In this document: piece by piece, positions 15,803-24,388 of the stretch
Layout of the letters: each line of letters begins with the position of its first letter
Position numbering within the stretch: position 1 is the stretch's first letter
DNA from: JANXMY01 sp964251675
GTDB lineage: Bacteria; Armatimonadota; Armatimonadia; Armatimonadales; Capsulimonadaceae
Assembly (NCBI GenBank): GCA_964251675.1
Contig: CAXUKS010000015.1
Location: 22,139 to 86,138 of the forward strand
Direction of reading: 5' to 3'
DNA: 64,000 nt
Made by a program: the position numbers and the translations under genes
Notes under the pieces: model-generated
The model's database searches: none
What the model saw: only the letters and a program-made list of their open reading frames with translations
Told to the model about the DNA's origin: nothing

Positions 15803-16906
15803 ATGCTTCAAGACATTCTCGGACAACCCTATGCCGTGCGCGTGCTGGAAAACGCGCTGACCCATCAGCGGTTGGCCGGGTCCTACCTCTTTGTCGGCCC
15901 CGACGGGGTGGGGAAGGCGACGGCGGCGCGGCAGTTTGCCAAAGCTCTCTGCGGGGCAACCGCCGACACGGACCCCATTGCCCGCGCCATTGAGGCCGGG
16001 CGCTCCCCCGATGTCCGCAGCGTAGATCCGCCGCCGTCGCGCATCACCAGCATTGCCCAAATCTGGCCCCGGCAGGGGCACAAAGAACACTCTCCCGACA
16101 ATGCCCTCCTGCGCGATCTGCAATTTGAGCCGATCTCTGCTCCCAAGCGCGTCTTTATCCTGCATGATGCCGAGGCGCTGGGGCGGGGCGGGGCGGATGC
16201 TGGGAACAGCCTGCTGAAGTCGCTGGAAGAGCCGCCGCCGTATGCCCATTTCCTGCTGACGGCCAGCTCCATTGGCGGCGTCATGCCGACTATCGTGTCC
16301 CGCTGTCAGGTGGTGCATTTCGGCCTGCTGCCCGCGTCTGACATTGAGCAGGCACTGGTGTCCCGGTTTGAAGTTGCTCCCGCCCAGGCCCGGTTCCTGT
16401 CGGCATACTGCGAGGGGCGGCTGGGCCGGGCCGTCGTGCTGTCCCGCTCGCCCGCACTGCTGTCGGGCCGGGAGGCCCTGCTGGATTTGGCCCGTGACCT
16501 GCTGACGGCACCGGCGATCAAAAGCTTCAAACTAGGCGAAGACTTCCGCAAGCTGGCTCCCAAAATGGAAGCCGGGGAGGACGCCGACGAGGCCGAGGGG
16601 GAAAAAGAGAAAACGGGCCGGGAGCCGCTGACCCGCGCTTTGGACCTGCTAGCAGCGTATGTCCGCGATGTGCTGGCTGTGGCTGTCGCCGGGCCGTCAC
16701 GGGCGTCTCTAGTGAATGTAGACCGGCGCGAGGAGATTGTGTCGCTGGCGTCGTCCTGGACGCTGGAGCGGCTGGAACGGGCGCTGGGGCTGATTTTGGA
16801 CATCCGGCAGGCGGTGGAGCGCAATGCGAACAGCCAGCTTGCCGTAGAAGTGCTATTTACGCAGATGATGAGCGTGCAAAACTATGAGCCTGGGACACGG
16901 GGCTGA
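15803..16906 (+). CDS. holB: DNA polymerase III delta' subunit
   Basis: The start at 15803 (MLQDILGQPYAVRVL) is chosen because upstream codons are made of the repeat element. The protein has 367 residues. LAGSYLFVGPDGVGKATAAR is the Walker A region; the zinc-site cysteines of many clamp-loader subunits are not evident. RVFILHDAEALGRGGADAG, SLLKSLEEPPPYAHFLLTAS and MPTIVSRCQVVHFG (sensor 1/SRC region) are typical. It is part of the clamp loader that places the sliding clamp on DNA. A repeat pair separates it from darA. Confidence 0.93.
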   Translation: MLQDILGQPYAVRVLENALTHQRLAGSYLFVGPDGVGKATAARQFAKALCGATADTDPIARAIEAGRSPDVRSVDPPPSRITSIAQIWPRQGHKEHSPDNALLRDLQFEPISAPKRVFILHDAEALGRGGADAGNSLLKSLEEPPPYAHFLLTASSIGGVMPTIVSRCQVVHFGLLPASDIEQALVSRFEVAPAQARFLSAYCEGRLGRAVVLSRSPALLSGREALLDLARDLLTAPAIKSFKLGEDFRKLAPKMEAGEDADEAEGEKEKTGREPLTRALDLLAAYVRDVLAVAVAGPSRASLVNVDRREEIVSLASSWTLERLERALGLILDIRQAVERNANSQLAVEVLFTQMMSVQNYEPGTRG

Positions 16907-16920
16907 ACCCCCGTGTTATT

Positions 16921-17370
16921 CTACCGCCGAATCACCGCCCCGCCCAATGCGACTTTCCCTAACTCCTCCGACGCCGCCGCCCGGACTGCCGGGTTCGAGT
17001 CCCGCGCCGCCAGACTGGACAGCGTGGCTTTGGCCGACAGGCATTCGATGGGGCGCTTGAGGCTGATATATGGCTCCCGCAGGACGGTTCCAATGCGTGT
17101 GACCGCCTGCAGGCGGGCAGCAGGCGCGGCGTCTCGTGCGTGCCGCTCCAGACGGGGCAGATAGTCCGCGTGGGGCAGGGCAGGGTCGGTCAGCGTGCCC
17201 GCCCGCAGGGCAGCCTCGCGGGGCTGGTCCACGGCGTAGTATTTAATTGCATAAAACGTCGGGGTCAGGAACAGCAGCAGGGTGACGGCGAATGTCACGC
17301 GCATTAGCCCCTTCCAGAACGGCGGCAGGGCTGGCTTTGGCGGGGCAGACGATGACTCTTCCGGGGGCAT
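16921..17370 (-). CDS. Small membrane protein with HEAT-like repeats
   Basis: This encodes 149 residues. A proline-rich cytoplasmic start is followed by one transmembrane helix (VTFAVTLLLFLTPTFYAI, about residues 25-45). The rest is alanine-rich helical repeats (ARDAAPAARLQAVTRIG, ARDSNPAVRAAASEELG) resembling HEAT repeats, which mediate protein contacts. It converges with holB, whose end is 14 bases away, and lies 15 bases upstream of the porin-like gene on the same strand direction's downstream side. Function unknown. Confidence 0.6.
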   Translation of the reverse strand: MPPEESSSAPPKPALPPFWKGLMRVTFAVTLLLFLTPTFYAIKYYAVDQPREAALRAGTLTDPALPHADYLPRLERHARDAAPAARLQAVTRIGTVLREPYISLKRPIECLSAKATLSSLAARDSNPAVRAAASEELGKVALGGAVIRR

Positions 17371-17385
17371 AGCCCAGTATACCCC

Positions 17386-18606
17386 CTAAAACCGCAGCAG
17401 CACCTGGAATGTCAGCCGGTGGCGGACCTCGCCGCCCTCGTCGCGGGGAACATCGCGCAGGTACTGGTACAGAACGCGGTAGGTCAGGCTTTTGCTGGAG
17501 GCATAGGTGAAGCCCGCCGACGAGCGGGAGGCGCTGCTGTTGCCGACCGGATACACAAACAGCGACTGCGAGAGCGCCGCGCTCAGGCGGCCCCCGAAGC
17601 GGTAGTCTCCCTCGGCGTAATAGCCCAGAACCCGCTGGTCGCCGTCTGCCCCGGCCACAATCTCCCCCCGCGCCGTAGTGCGCTTGAAGCCGTAAGAGGC
17701 ATCCCCCCCGATGCGGCTTTTGCTGACAAACCCGCCCCGGTCGGCACGCACCCGGCCCGACGGCGGCAGCTCAGAGGCATACGGGTCATTTTTGGTGATG
17801 TCTGTAATTGGCAGGCGGCCCTGCAGGAGCGAGCCGCCGACATTGACCACGCCGTTGCGGGTCGTGAAGGTCCGGCCCAGGCGAAACGTCACCAGACGGC
17901 TGGGAACGCCGTACAGATGGTTTGGGCCGGTTCCGGTGGTCACAGCCAGGTCATAGTTCAGGAAGCCGTAGGCGCGGCCTGAAATCGCCGCACCGAAGTC
18001 CGTTCGCAGGCCGAGCGACTGCGAATAGAGCGGCTGCAAAATCAGCAGGTGCGGGTCATACACGGCCAGCAGGCCGAAGGGAACCTGAAACTGGCCGATT
18101 TTGAGATAGGCGGTCGAGTTGAAGTCCGACTCGATAGGCAGGCGATATATCACATACGCCTCGCCAAGCTGCACATCCTGTTTGCTTCCGTGCAGGGTAT
18201 CCGGCGGGTTCTCTGCAAGGATCTGCACGTAGACGTTGCCGTGGGCCGTGCCGCTTTTGGAAATGGCGTGCTGCACGTCCACCTCCACAGTGTTTGCCCA
18301 GATGCCCCCGGTGCGCCCGGTGTCCGCCGTGCGCGTGCGAAGGTCCAGCGCCCCGCTGACCAGAAAGCCGCGCCCCAGCGGAATGGGGTCCGGCAGCGGC
18401 ACTTCCGGCGGCGGCTGGTCCGTCGGCGGTGGAAGCTGCGCGGAGGCGGGCAGGGCCGGAGGCGTAATTTGCGGCGTGACCGGCGGGGCAGCAGGCGGAG
18501 CTGGCGGCGTCTGGCCGTGGGCGGCAGGCAGCACCAGGGCAAGCCCCGCCAGCATCACAGGGCGAATTAAAAAGTGGGATAGAAACAGGCAGTGGAAGCG
18601 AGGCAT
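17386..18606 (-). CDS. Outer-membrane beta-barrel (porin-like) protein
   Basis: Starting at the ATG at 18606 (MPRFHCLFLSHFLIRPVMLA), the 406-residue protein has a signal peptide ending near AAHGQ. A proline-rich linker of about 45 residues is followed by a barrel domain of alternating hydrophobic/polar strands (LGEAYVIYRLPIESDF, STAYLKIGQFQVPFGLLAVY). It ends in the aromatic-terminated strand RLTFQVLLRF, as in outer-membrane barrels. KIGQFQVPFG is like the phosphate-selective porin family. It probably allows solute passage across the outer membrane. Transcription diverges from the GAF-domain gene. Confidence 0.72.
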   Translation of the reverse strand: MPRFHCLFLSHFLIRPVMLAGLALVLPAAHGQTPPAPPAAPPVTPQITPPALPASAQLPPPTDQPPPEVPLPDPIPLGRGFLVSGALDLRTRTADTGRTGGIWANTVEVDVQHAISKSGTAHGNVYVQILAENPPDTLHGSKQDVQLGEAYVIYRLPIESDFNSTAYLKIGQFQVPFGLLAVYDPHLLILQPLYSQSLGLRTDFGAAISGRAYGFLNYDLAVTTGTGPNHLYGVPSRLVTFRLGRTFTTRNGVVNVGGSLLQGRLPITDITKNDPYASELPPSGRVRADRGGFVSKSRIGGDASYGFKRTTARGEIVAGADGDQRVLGYYAEGDYRFGGRLSAALSQSLFVYPVGNSSASRSSAGFTYASSKSLTYRVLYQYLRDVPRDEGGEVRHRLTFQVLLRF

Positions 18607-18614
18607 ATTCTCTC

Positions 18615-18643
18615 TTGACAGCGGGGCGTGATTGTGGCACAAT
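18615..18643 (+). promoter_or_regulatory. Sigma-70-type promoter of the GAF-protein gene
   Basis: TTGACA (18615-18620) and CACAAT (18638-18643) are 17 bases apart. The leader of about 110 bases that follows contains three copies of TGACCGG (18663, 18696, 18737). Confidence 0.6.
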
Positions 18644-18761
18644 GCAGACGATGTAAACTTGCTGACCGGTCTTCAACAAGTCAACAGACAGCAAATGACC
18701 GGCTGATGTTTCATCATTTTTTGCCCGAAACCTAACTGACCGGAAGCAGGCCCCGCTTTTG

Positions 18762-21269
18762 ATGGACCCCGTCTTTCCTAACGACCCCGCTGCCATGATA
18801 CCGACGGATGCGAGTCTGGACCCGCATCTGGTGGCCCTGCATCAGATTGTCGGCGCGACGGCCCGGCAGAACGACCCCCGTGCCACGCTCAAACTGATCG
18901 CCGAAAAGGCGCTGCTGCTGACCGGTGCGTCGCGGGCCGCCGTGTGCCTGCTGGACGACACGCGGACACTGCTGGACTTTGCCGCCGTGGCCGGATCTGA
19001 TGCTGCCGAGATTATCGGCCAGACCGTGCGCGTCGAAGACGCCCTAGCCGGGCGCACTGCCCTGTCCGGCGAGCTGCTGCTGACCCATGATCCCCTGCCG
19101 CCCGGCACAGACCCCGAGGAAACTCCCTCTGCCGACCCCACTGTAGAGCGTGGTGTTGGCGTTCGCTCCGCCCTCGTCGTCCCTCTCTTTTTGCAGGATC
19201 GACCCGCCGGGGCGCTGACCGTGCTGAATAAGGCTGGCGACGCGGCGTTCGGCGGCGGCGACCTGCTGCGCCTGCAAACGCTGGCAGATTTGGCGGCGGC
19301 GGCCCTGCGGACCGAGGCACTGCGCCGGGAAGCGGCGCAAAAGCAGCGTGAGCGGGACATTTTGTTCCGGGCGGCCCGAAGCACGTCGTCCTCGCTGAAC
19401 GTGCAGGAAGTCCTCGGCAGCGTGCTGGCAACGGTGGCGGGCAGCATGGAAATGACGGCGGGTGCGGTGTTTCTGCTGTCCGACGAGCGAACACGGCTGT
19501 ATATCGGCGCGGCGCACGGGCTGGCCGAGGAAGATCAGGACCGGCAGCTGGCGGCGGAAGGGCCGGGGCTGGCCGCCCGCGTGCTGGCTTCAGGGCAGCC
19601 GCTGCGCCTGAGTGTGTCCCCGGAAGAGGGTGATGATGACGACCCGCCCTTGCCGGGAATGCGTTCGCTGCTGCTGGCTCCTATGATTGCCCGCGCAAAC
19701 CCCGAAGGGTTGCTGGTCGTCGGCTCGCGGCAGGCGGGAGCGTACAGCGAAGCCGAAGCGTCGCTGCTGTCCGCCGTCGCTTCGCAGGCCGCCGTCGCGC
19801 TGGAAAATGCCTGGCTATATGAAGACGCCACCCGCCGGGCACAGGAAGCCGCCGCGCTGTACGAGCTTTCGCAGTCGGTGGGAGCGACCCTGAGCCTGAA
19901 CCGTGTCATCCACTTTGTCGCGGACAGTGTGCTGAACCTGCTTCATGTGGATAAGTTCGCGCTGTTTCTGCTGGACGCCGCCGGGGAGCGTCTGGAAATC
20001 AAAGTCTCGCGCAACATTCGCGGCGAAACCGCGCAGACGATGCGGCCCCGCATGGGCGAGGGAATTGCCGGGTGGGTGCTGGAATTTGAGACGCCGACAG
20101 CAGTGCAGGACGTGGCTGCTGACCACCGGAACCGCTCCTGCCCGATTGATGGCGAGGGAGTGACTTCACTGGTCAGCGTCCCTCTGCAATCCGGCGACAA
20201 AGTGATCGGCGTGCTTCATGCCATGAGCAGCCGCCGCCGCTTGTTCACCGTTGGCGAGATGGAACTGCTCTACACTATCGCCAATCAGGTCGGCGCGGCT
20301 ATCGCAAACTCGCAGATGTATGAGGAAGCGCGGCAAAAGTCCGAAGAAATCCGCAAAGGTGTCCGGCGCATCGCCCGCGCCCTCGGGTCGTCGCTGGACG
20401 GTCAGCAGACCGGGCAGACCATTGCCGACCTGGCGCTGGAAATGACCGGAGCCGACCGCGCCCTGCTGTATGCACTCGACGGGAGCGGAATGCTGACGCC
20501 TCGTGCCGCCGCGAATTTCAAGACGCCGCTTTCCGGCCTGCCGATCCTATCGGTGTCCGAGACCAATGGCCGCCCGCCGGAGACTCCCACGGCATTTGTC
20601 GCCCGCCGGGGACGCTCGCTGACACTCGAAGACTTTTCCAAAGACCTGCGCTTTGTGTTGCCCACGTTTGCCGCACGGGAGCGTATCTCGGGCTATCTGG
20701 GCGTGCCCCTCAAACTCGGCAAAGACGTTCTGGGCGTGCTGGAAGTCTATACACGCGGGCCGCGCCGGTTTTCGTCGGACGAAATTCGCCTGCTGCTGAC
20801 CTTTGCCTCGCAGGCGAGTGTCGGGCTCCAAAACGTTCTGCTGGTGGAGCAGGCCCGGCACCGGCTTCAGGACTTGGAGATGCTGGAAGCCCTTGGGGGC
20901 CTGCTGGCCGCACGCACGGAGGCGGCGGAACTTTTCCCCGCCGCGCTGCGTCTGGTGGCGGGTGCGGTCCGCGCCGACGGTGGCATTCTGCGTGAGTTCG
21001 GTCACGGCGCGGCCTATGAGTTCCGGGCCTCCCTGGCAGACCCGGCACTAGAATCGCGGCTGGCCGATCTGGCCGCGCAGGCGGAGGCGGGAGAAGTGAC
21101 TATTGGCGAGCCGCCCGCACTGGTCCTGCCGCTGCCGGGCCGGGGCGTTCTGGTGCTGGGGCGCGAGCCGGGGCAGGCGGCGTTCAACCGCCACGAGCGG
21201 CGGCTGGCCGCGACGGCGGCAAACCTGCTGTCGCCGCGCTTCGTGCCGAATGTCCTGCCAGATATATAA
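18762..21269 (+). CDS. Multi-GAF domain sensor protein without output domain
   Basis: This encodes 835 residues from the ATG at 18762 (a TTG three bases earlier is possible), preceded by GGAAGCAGG. Four clear GAF domains lie at about 25-185, 205-355, 370-520 and 535-690, each with the pattern 'L...ALLLTGASRAAVCLLD' and a closing 'VPLFLQDRPAGALTVLNK'-like strand. A degenerate fifth occupies about 705-830. They are joined by helices (LYEDATRRAQEAAALYELSQ). No kinase, GGDEF, HTH or phosphatase domain follows. GAF domains bind small ligands or light/redox cofactors; no cysteine typical of a bilin site stands out. The RsbW-like gene 125 bases downstream is a plausible partner. Confidence 0.85.
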   Translation: MDPVFPNDPAAMIPTDASLDPHLVALHQIVGATARQNDPRATLKLIAEKALLLTGASRAAVCLLDDTRTLLDFAAVAGSDAAEIIGQTVRVEDALAGRTALSGELLLTHDPLPPGTDPEETPSADPTVERGVGVRSALVVPLFLQDRPAGALTVLNKAGDAAFGGGDLLRLQTLADLAAAALRTEALRREAAQKQRERDILFRAARSTSSSLNVQEVLGSVLATVAGSMEMTAGAVFLLSDERTRLYIGAAHGLAEEDQDRQLAAEGPGLAARVLASGQPLRLSVSPEEGDDDDPPLPGMRSLLLAPMIARANPEGLLVVGSRQAGAYSEAEASLLSAVASQAAVALENAWLYEDATRRAQEAAALYELSQSVGATLSLNRVIHFVADSVLNLLHVDKFALFLLDAAGERLEIKVSRNIRGETAQTMRPRMGEGIAGWVLEFETPTAVQDVAADHRNRSCPIDGEGVTSLVSVPLQSGDKVIGVLHAMSSRRRLFTVGEMELLYTIANQVGAAIANSQMYEEARQKSEEIRKGVRRIARALGSSLDGQQTGQTIADLALEMTGADRALLYALDGSGMLTPRAAANFKTPLSGLPILSVSETNGRPPETPTAFVARRGRSLTLEDFSKDLRFVLPTFAARERISGYLGVPLKLGKDVLGVLEVYTRGPRRFSSDEIRLLLTFASQASVGLQNVLLVEQARHRLQDLEMLEALGGLLAARTEAAELFPAALRLVAGAVRADGGILREFGHGAAYEFRASLADPALESRLADLAAQAEAGEVTIGEPPALVLPLPGRGVLVLGREPGQAAFNRHERRLAATAANLLSPRFVPNVLPDI

Positions 21270-21394
21270 TGTTTTTTCAGGCATCTTCCGATAATCTGCT
21301 GTCAGCAAACGCGGCAGTATTTACAATAAAATTGTATTCTTTCTTGCTATTATTCATAAAAATACCCGTGCACGCTGGAAATGGATCGCCCATT

Positions 21395-21832
21395 ATGCTT
21401 CTGCCAATTATGCCGCCACCAAGTCTCCATCTGGAAATGCCTGCCCGCCCGGAGCAGGTCGGCCCGGCCCGCCGCGCCGTCGCCGATTTCCTGCGTGCCC
21501 AAACCTGGGAGGGGGAAGATGCCGACGCCCTGCTGCTGGCGGTGGGGGAAGCGTGCAGCAATGCTGTCAGCTACGGCGGCGCGGGCAAACTCGATCCGTA
21601 CTTTTCTGTCTCGTGCCTGTGTCTGGAAAGCGGCGGCCTGCAGATTGATGTGCGTAATCAGGGGAACGGATTTCATCCCGACTTGAACGTCGTCGGTACG
21701 ATGCCGGACATGGACGAATTTCTCACGCACGGACGCGGTTTTGGCCTGATGCTGGCTTTGGTAGATGACGTGCAGGTGCTTTCGGAAGAGGGAAACACCG
21801 TGGTTCGTTTGCGAAAGACAAAAAGTTCCTGA
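21395..21832 (+). CDS. RsbW/SpoIIAB-like serine kinase (HATPase_c_2)
   Basis: The start is taken as the ATG at 21395, preceded by GGAAATGGAT; an earlier ATG at 21269 overlaps the GAF gene stop but adds non-conserved sequence. The 145 residues show the short GHKL ATPase pattern: EACSNAVSYGG (N box), IDVRNQGNGF (G1) and GRGFGLMLALVDDV (G2). Such proteins phosphorylate anti-anti-sigma factors or bind sigma factors. No anti-anti-sigma partner is adjacent, though a WhiG/FliA-type sigma gene lies 1.8 kb downstream. The upstream multi-GAF protein might control it. Confidence 0.82.
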   Translation: MLLPIMPPPSLHLEMPARPEQVGPARRAVADFLRAQTWEGEDADALLLAVGEACSNAVSYGGAGKLDPYFSVSCLCLESGGLQIDVRNQGNGFHPDLNVVGTMPDMDEFLTHGRGFGLMLALVDDVQVLSEEGNTVVRLRKTKSS

Positions 21833-21888
21833 TAATTCCCCCCTGACCGGGTATAATCAGCCGCACAAGTTCACCCGCGTGAGGTGTT

Positions 21889-23193
21889 ATGGCTGACCCG
21901 ATTTCTCCTAACTCTAATCCTGATTCGAACAACCCTTCCCCCGGCCTCAATATCCCCCGGCCTACCGGGCGGCCTGTTTACGAATCGACTCTGCTGCCAG
22001 AGCGCCGCCGCCGCCGATTTTCGCCCTGGCTGATTGTGCCGGGTCTGCTCATCCTGCTAGTGGCGGCCCTGTACTACCTGCTGTTCGGGCCGCGCCCCCG
22101 CCGCGCCGTTGCCACCGCAGGACGGCTGATTTACACGGTCGCTGCCACGGGCGGAAGCCGTCTGTGGAGCGCCTCCGGCACACCGGGCACGGCATCCGTT
22201 CCGCTGGCCGAAAGCCGGGACGGCGACTCGCAGCCCGTGTTCAGCGCCGACGGCAATCAGATTTTGTTTCTGAACCATCCGCCGGGCGGCATCAATCAGG
22301 TGTTTCTGGCCGATGCCGACGGTAAAAACCGCGTTCAAATCACCCGCACCTCCGGCGCGAAAGCCGCGCCCGCCTTCGCGCCGCGCTCCAATACGCTGAT
22401 TGCCTATTTGTCCGGCCCCACCCTGGCTGTGCAGAATGCCAGCAAAAGTGACGCTTCCATTCTTCTGCCCAACCGGCCACAGCAGAGCGCCCAGACCGAT
22501 GCCACTGACCCGAACCATCCGCAGGACACCGACGCTTCTGTGGCTTCCTATTCTTGGCGGCGCGGCACGGACGACGACACGCCGGGCCTGGCCGCGACGC
22601 TGGACACGGGCGGCGCGGAAATTCTCGCCATTTTGCCGACACTGGCCGCCGAGCCGCTGCTGACACGCGGCGGTGACCCGAAGGGGCCGCCGCTGATCGC
22701 CGCCGATGCGCTTTCCTGCGCCTGGTCGCCAGACGGCTCGCACTTGGCGGCGGCGCTGCTGCGGGCGGCGGGCGGGCCGGGCGGCTCGCGCATTTCGGGA
22801 TTGTTCCTGCTGGACCCGCAGGGCAGCCCGCAGCCACCGCTGTTTTTGACCCCGCCCAATGCGCCGATTGGGCCGGAAAATCCGCTCTTTTCGCCAGACG
22901 GCCAGTGGATCACGTTTGAGCTGTGGCGGCAGCCGGACCTTGCCAGCCGGGTGCGCCTCGGTTTGTGGATTATCCCGGCGGGGGGCGGCTCACCGCGTGA
23001 GCTGGCGAAGGGCGATGCGGGCGGCGCGGCCTTTTCGCCTGACAGCAGCACCGTCTATTTTCTAGCCCCGCGCCCTGGCGGCGGGCATGACCTGAAGCGG
23101 ATCGGGACCGACGGCAGCGGTCTGGCCCTCCTTTCCAACGGGCAGGTGGACGTGACTGGCTTTGCCGTTTCGCCGCAGACGACAGACCATTAA
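21889..23193 (+). CDS. Membrane-anchored PD40/TolB-like beta-propeller
   Basis: This encodes 434 residues. A proline- and asparagine-rich N-terminus leads to a basic cluster and a transmembrane helix (LIVPGLLILLVAALYYLLFG, about residues 46-66). The remainder is propeller repeats of the PD40/WD40-like type: DGDSQPVFSADGNQILFLNH, ENPLFSPDGQWITFELWR, GGAAFSPDSSTVYFL. Such propellers form protein-binding platforms facing the periplasm. A TATAAT box at 21852-21857 lies 32 bases upstream of the start. Function of this member unknown. Confidence 0.78.
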   Translation: MADPISPNSNPDSNNPSPGLNIPRPTGRPVYESTLLPERRRRRFSPWLIVPGLLILLVAALYYLLFGPRPRRAVATAGRLIYTVAATGGSRLWSASGTPGTASVPLAESRDGDSQPVFSADGNQILFLNHPPGGINQVFLADADGKNRVQITRTSGAKAAPAFAPRSNTLIAYLSGPTLAVQNASKSDASILLPNRPQQSAQTDATDPNHPQDTDASVASYSWRRGTDDDTPGLAATLDTGGAEILAILPTLAAEPLLTRGGDPKGPPLIAADALSCAWSPDGSHLAAALLRAAGGPGGSRISGLFLLDPQGSPQPPLFLTPPNAPIGPENPLFSPDGQWITFELWRQPDLASRVRLGLWIIPAGGGSPRELAKGDAGGAAFSPDSSTVYFLAPRPGGGHDLKRIGTDGSGLALLSNGQVDVTGFAVSPQTTDH

Positions 23194-23199
23194 GATTTC

Positions 23200-23228
23200 T
23201 TGCAAAGGACTGGTGCGTGTGGTATACT
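23200..23228 (+). promoter_or_regulatory. Sigma-70-type promoter of the small membrane protein/sigma factor unit
   Basis: TTGCAA and TATACT are separated by 17 bases. It lies just after the stop of the propeller gene. Its position rules out a start codon before about 23235 for the next gene and supports the GTG at 23281. Confidence 0.75.
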
Positions 23229-23280
23229 GGGAAACATTTATCGAGAAAGACTTGTTAATGATCCCTCCTGCCGAACACCT

Positions 23281-23550
23281 GTGAACCGTTTTGCCGAACG
23301 CCTGCCGTGGCGGATCGCCGCCCTCGCGGGCCTTCTGGTTGGGGGCATCAGTCTCGCTTCCGGGGCCGATCCGTGGATCTGTCTGCTGCGCGTGGGGGCT
23401 GCCTTTGCCCTGTTCGGCGCACTTGGGCTGGGCCTGCGTGCTGTCCTGCGCTCCGGCCCGCCGCCCCCAAAGCCGCCAGAAGCCGATGGCCGGGGGAGAC
23501 ACTTCGATGCGACCACGCCGGACACGCATCCACCCGACGATTCTTCGTAG
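23281..23550 (+). CDS. Hypothetical small membrane protein
   Basis: With the GTG start at 23281 (VNRFAERLPWRIAALAGLLV) the protein has 89 residues and two membrane segments (about 12-30 and 36-56), then a short proline/acid-rich tail. A nine-codon open frame (ATG at 23258) overlaps the start by TGA/GTG, so translation could be coupled to it. It lies 44 bases ahead of the sigma factor gene and shares its promoter, so a link to sigma control is possible but unproven. No family recognised. Confidence 0.5.
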   Translation: MNRFAERLPWRIAALAGLLVGGISLASGADPWICLLRVGAAFALFGALGLGLRAVLRSGPPPPKPPEADGRGRHFDATTPDTHPPDDSS

Positions 23551-23566
23551 CTAGATTCTTCGTAGC
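23539..23566 (+). repeat. 15-bp tandem duplication across a stop codon
   Basis: GATTCTTCGTAGC occurs at 23539-23551 and 23554-23566, period 15. The first copy contains the stop codon of the small membrane protein; the second lies in the gap before the sigma factor gene. Confidence 0.9.
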
Positions 23567-23594
23567 AAAACTTATTGACCCTATTTAATACCCT

Positions 23595-24377
23595 ATGACG
23601 ACCACTGCTGCCAACCTCCCCGACCTCTGGAACCGCTTCAAGAAACGCAAAGACCAGAAGGCGCGGGATGCCATCATCAACCACTATGCCTATCTGGTGA
23701 AAATCACAGCAGGGCGCGTTGTCACCAGCCTGCCGCCCAATCTGGAGCGCGATGATCTTGTCAGTGCCGGGCTGATGGGTCTGATTAAAGCGGTGGACCA
23801 GTTTGATTTCGCCCGGCAGGTCAAGTTTGAGACCTACGCCATCGCGCTCATTCGTGGGGCTATCTTAGAAATGCTGCGCGAAGAAGACTGGGTTCCGCGC
23901 TCGGTCCGCGACAACGTCAAAGCATTGGAGCGCACTTATTACAAGCTGGAAGTCAGCCTGGGGCGGCCTGCGACTGAAGAGGAAGTCGCTGCGGAAATGG
24001 GTATCTCCGAAGCCGATCTGCTGAAGCTGCTGGTCAATACCAGCCGCGCCAATGTGCTGTCTCTGGACGATATGCTCCTCGGCGGCGGCGACGGCGATAC
24101 CCTGAGCCGGGGCGACGTGCTGCAGGATGAAACCGCCAATGTCGCCGCCGATGTCGAATCGTCGGCCATGAAAGAGTCGCTGACCGCTGGCATCGACCGC
24201 CTCCCCGACCGCGAGCGCCTCGTCATCTCCCTGTACTACTATGAGGGTCTGACGTTCAAAGAAATCGGCAAAGTCCTCACCGTCTCCGAGTCCCGCGTCT
24301 ACCAGCTTCATACTCAGGCCGTGTTAAGAATGCGCGGCTACCTCCAGCGCGACACGCCCCTGTTTCAGAAGGGGTAA
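23595..24377 (+). CDS. RNA polymerase sigma factor, FliA/WhiG family
   Basis: This encodes 260 residues with regions 2 to 4. Region 2 includes VSAGLMGLIKAVDQFDFARQ and FETYAIALIRGAILEMLREE. Region 3 begins VPRSVRDNVKALERTYYKLE. Region 4 includes LPDRERLVISLYYYEGLTFK and IGKVLTVSESRVYQLHTQAV. The layout matches sigma-28-type factors (FliA for motility, WhiG for sporulation in actinomycetes). No flagellar gene is present in the window. It follows a small membrane-protein gene and precedes a serine hydrolase. An RsbW-like protein and an anti-sigma-like protein (45722-46789) are encoded in the window but not adjacent. Confidence 0.93.
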   Translation: MTTTAANLPDLWNRFKKRKDQKARDAIINHYAYLVKITAGRVVTSLPPNLERDDLVSAGLMGLIKAVDQFDFARQVKFETYAIALIRGAILEMLREEDWVPRSVRDNVKALERTYYKLEVSLGRPATEEEVAAEMGISEADLLKLLVNTSRANVLSLDDMLLGGGDGDTLSRGDVLQDETANVAADVESSAMKESLTAGIDRLPDRERLVISLYYYEGLTFKEIGKVLTVSESRVYQLHTQAVLRMRGYLQRDTPLFQKG

Positions 24378-24388
24378 ACTTTAATATC

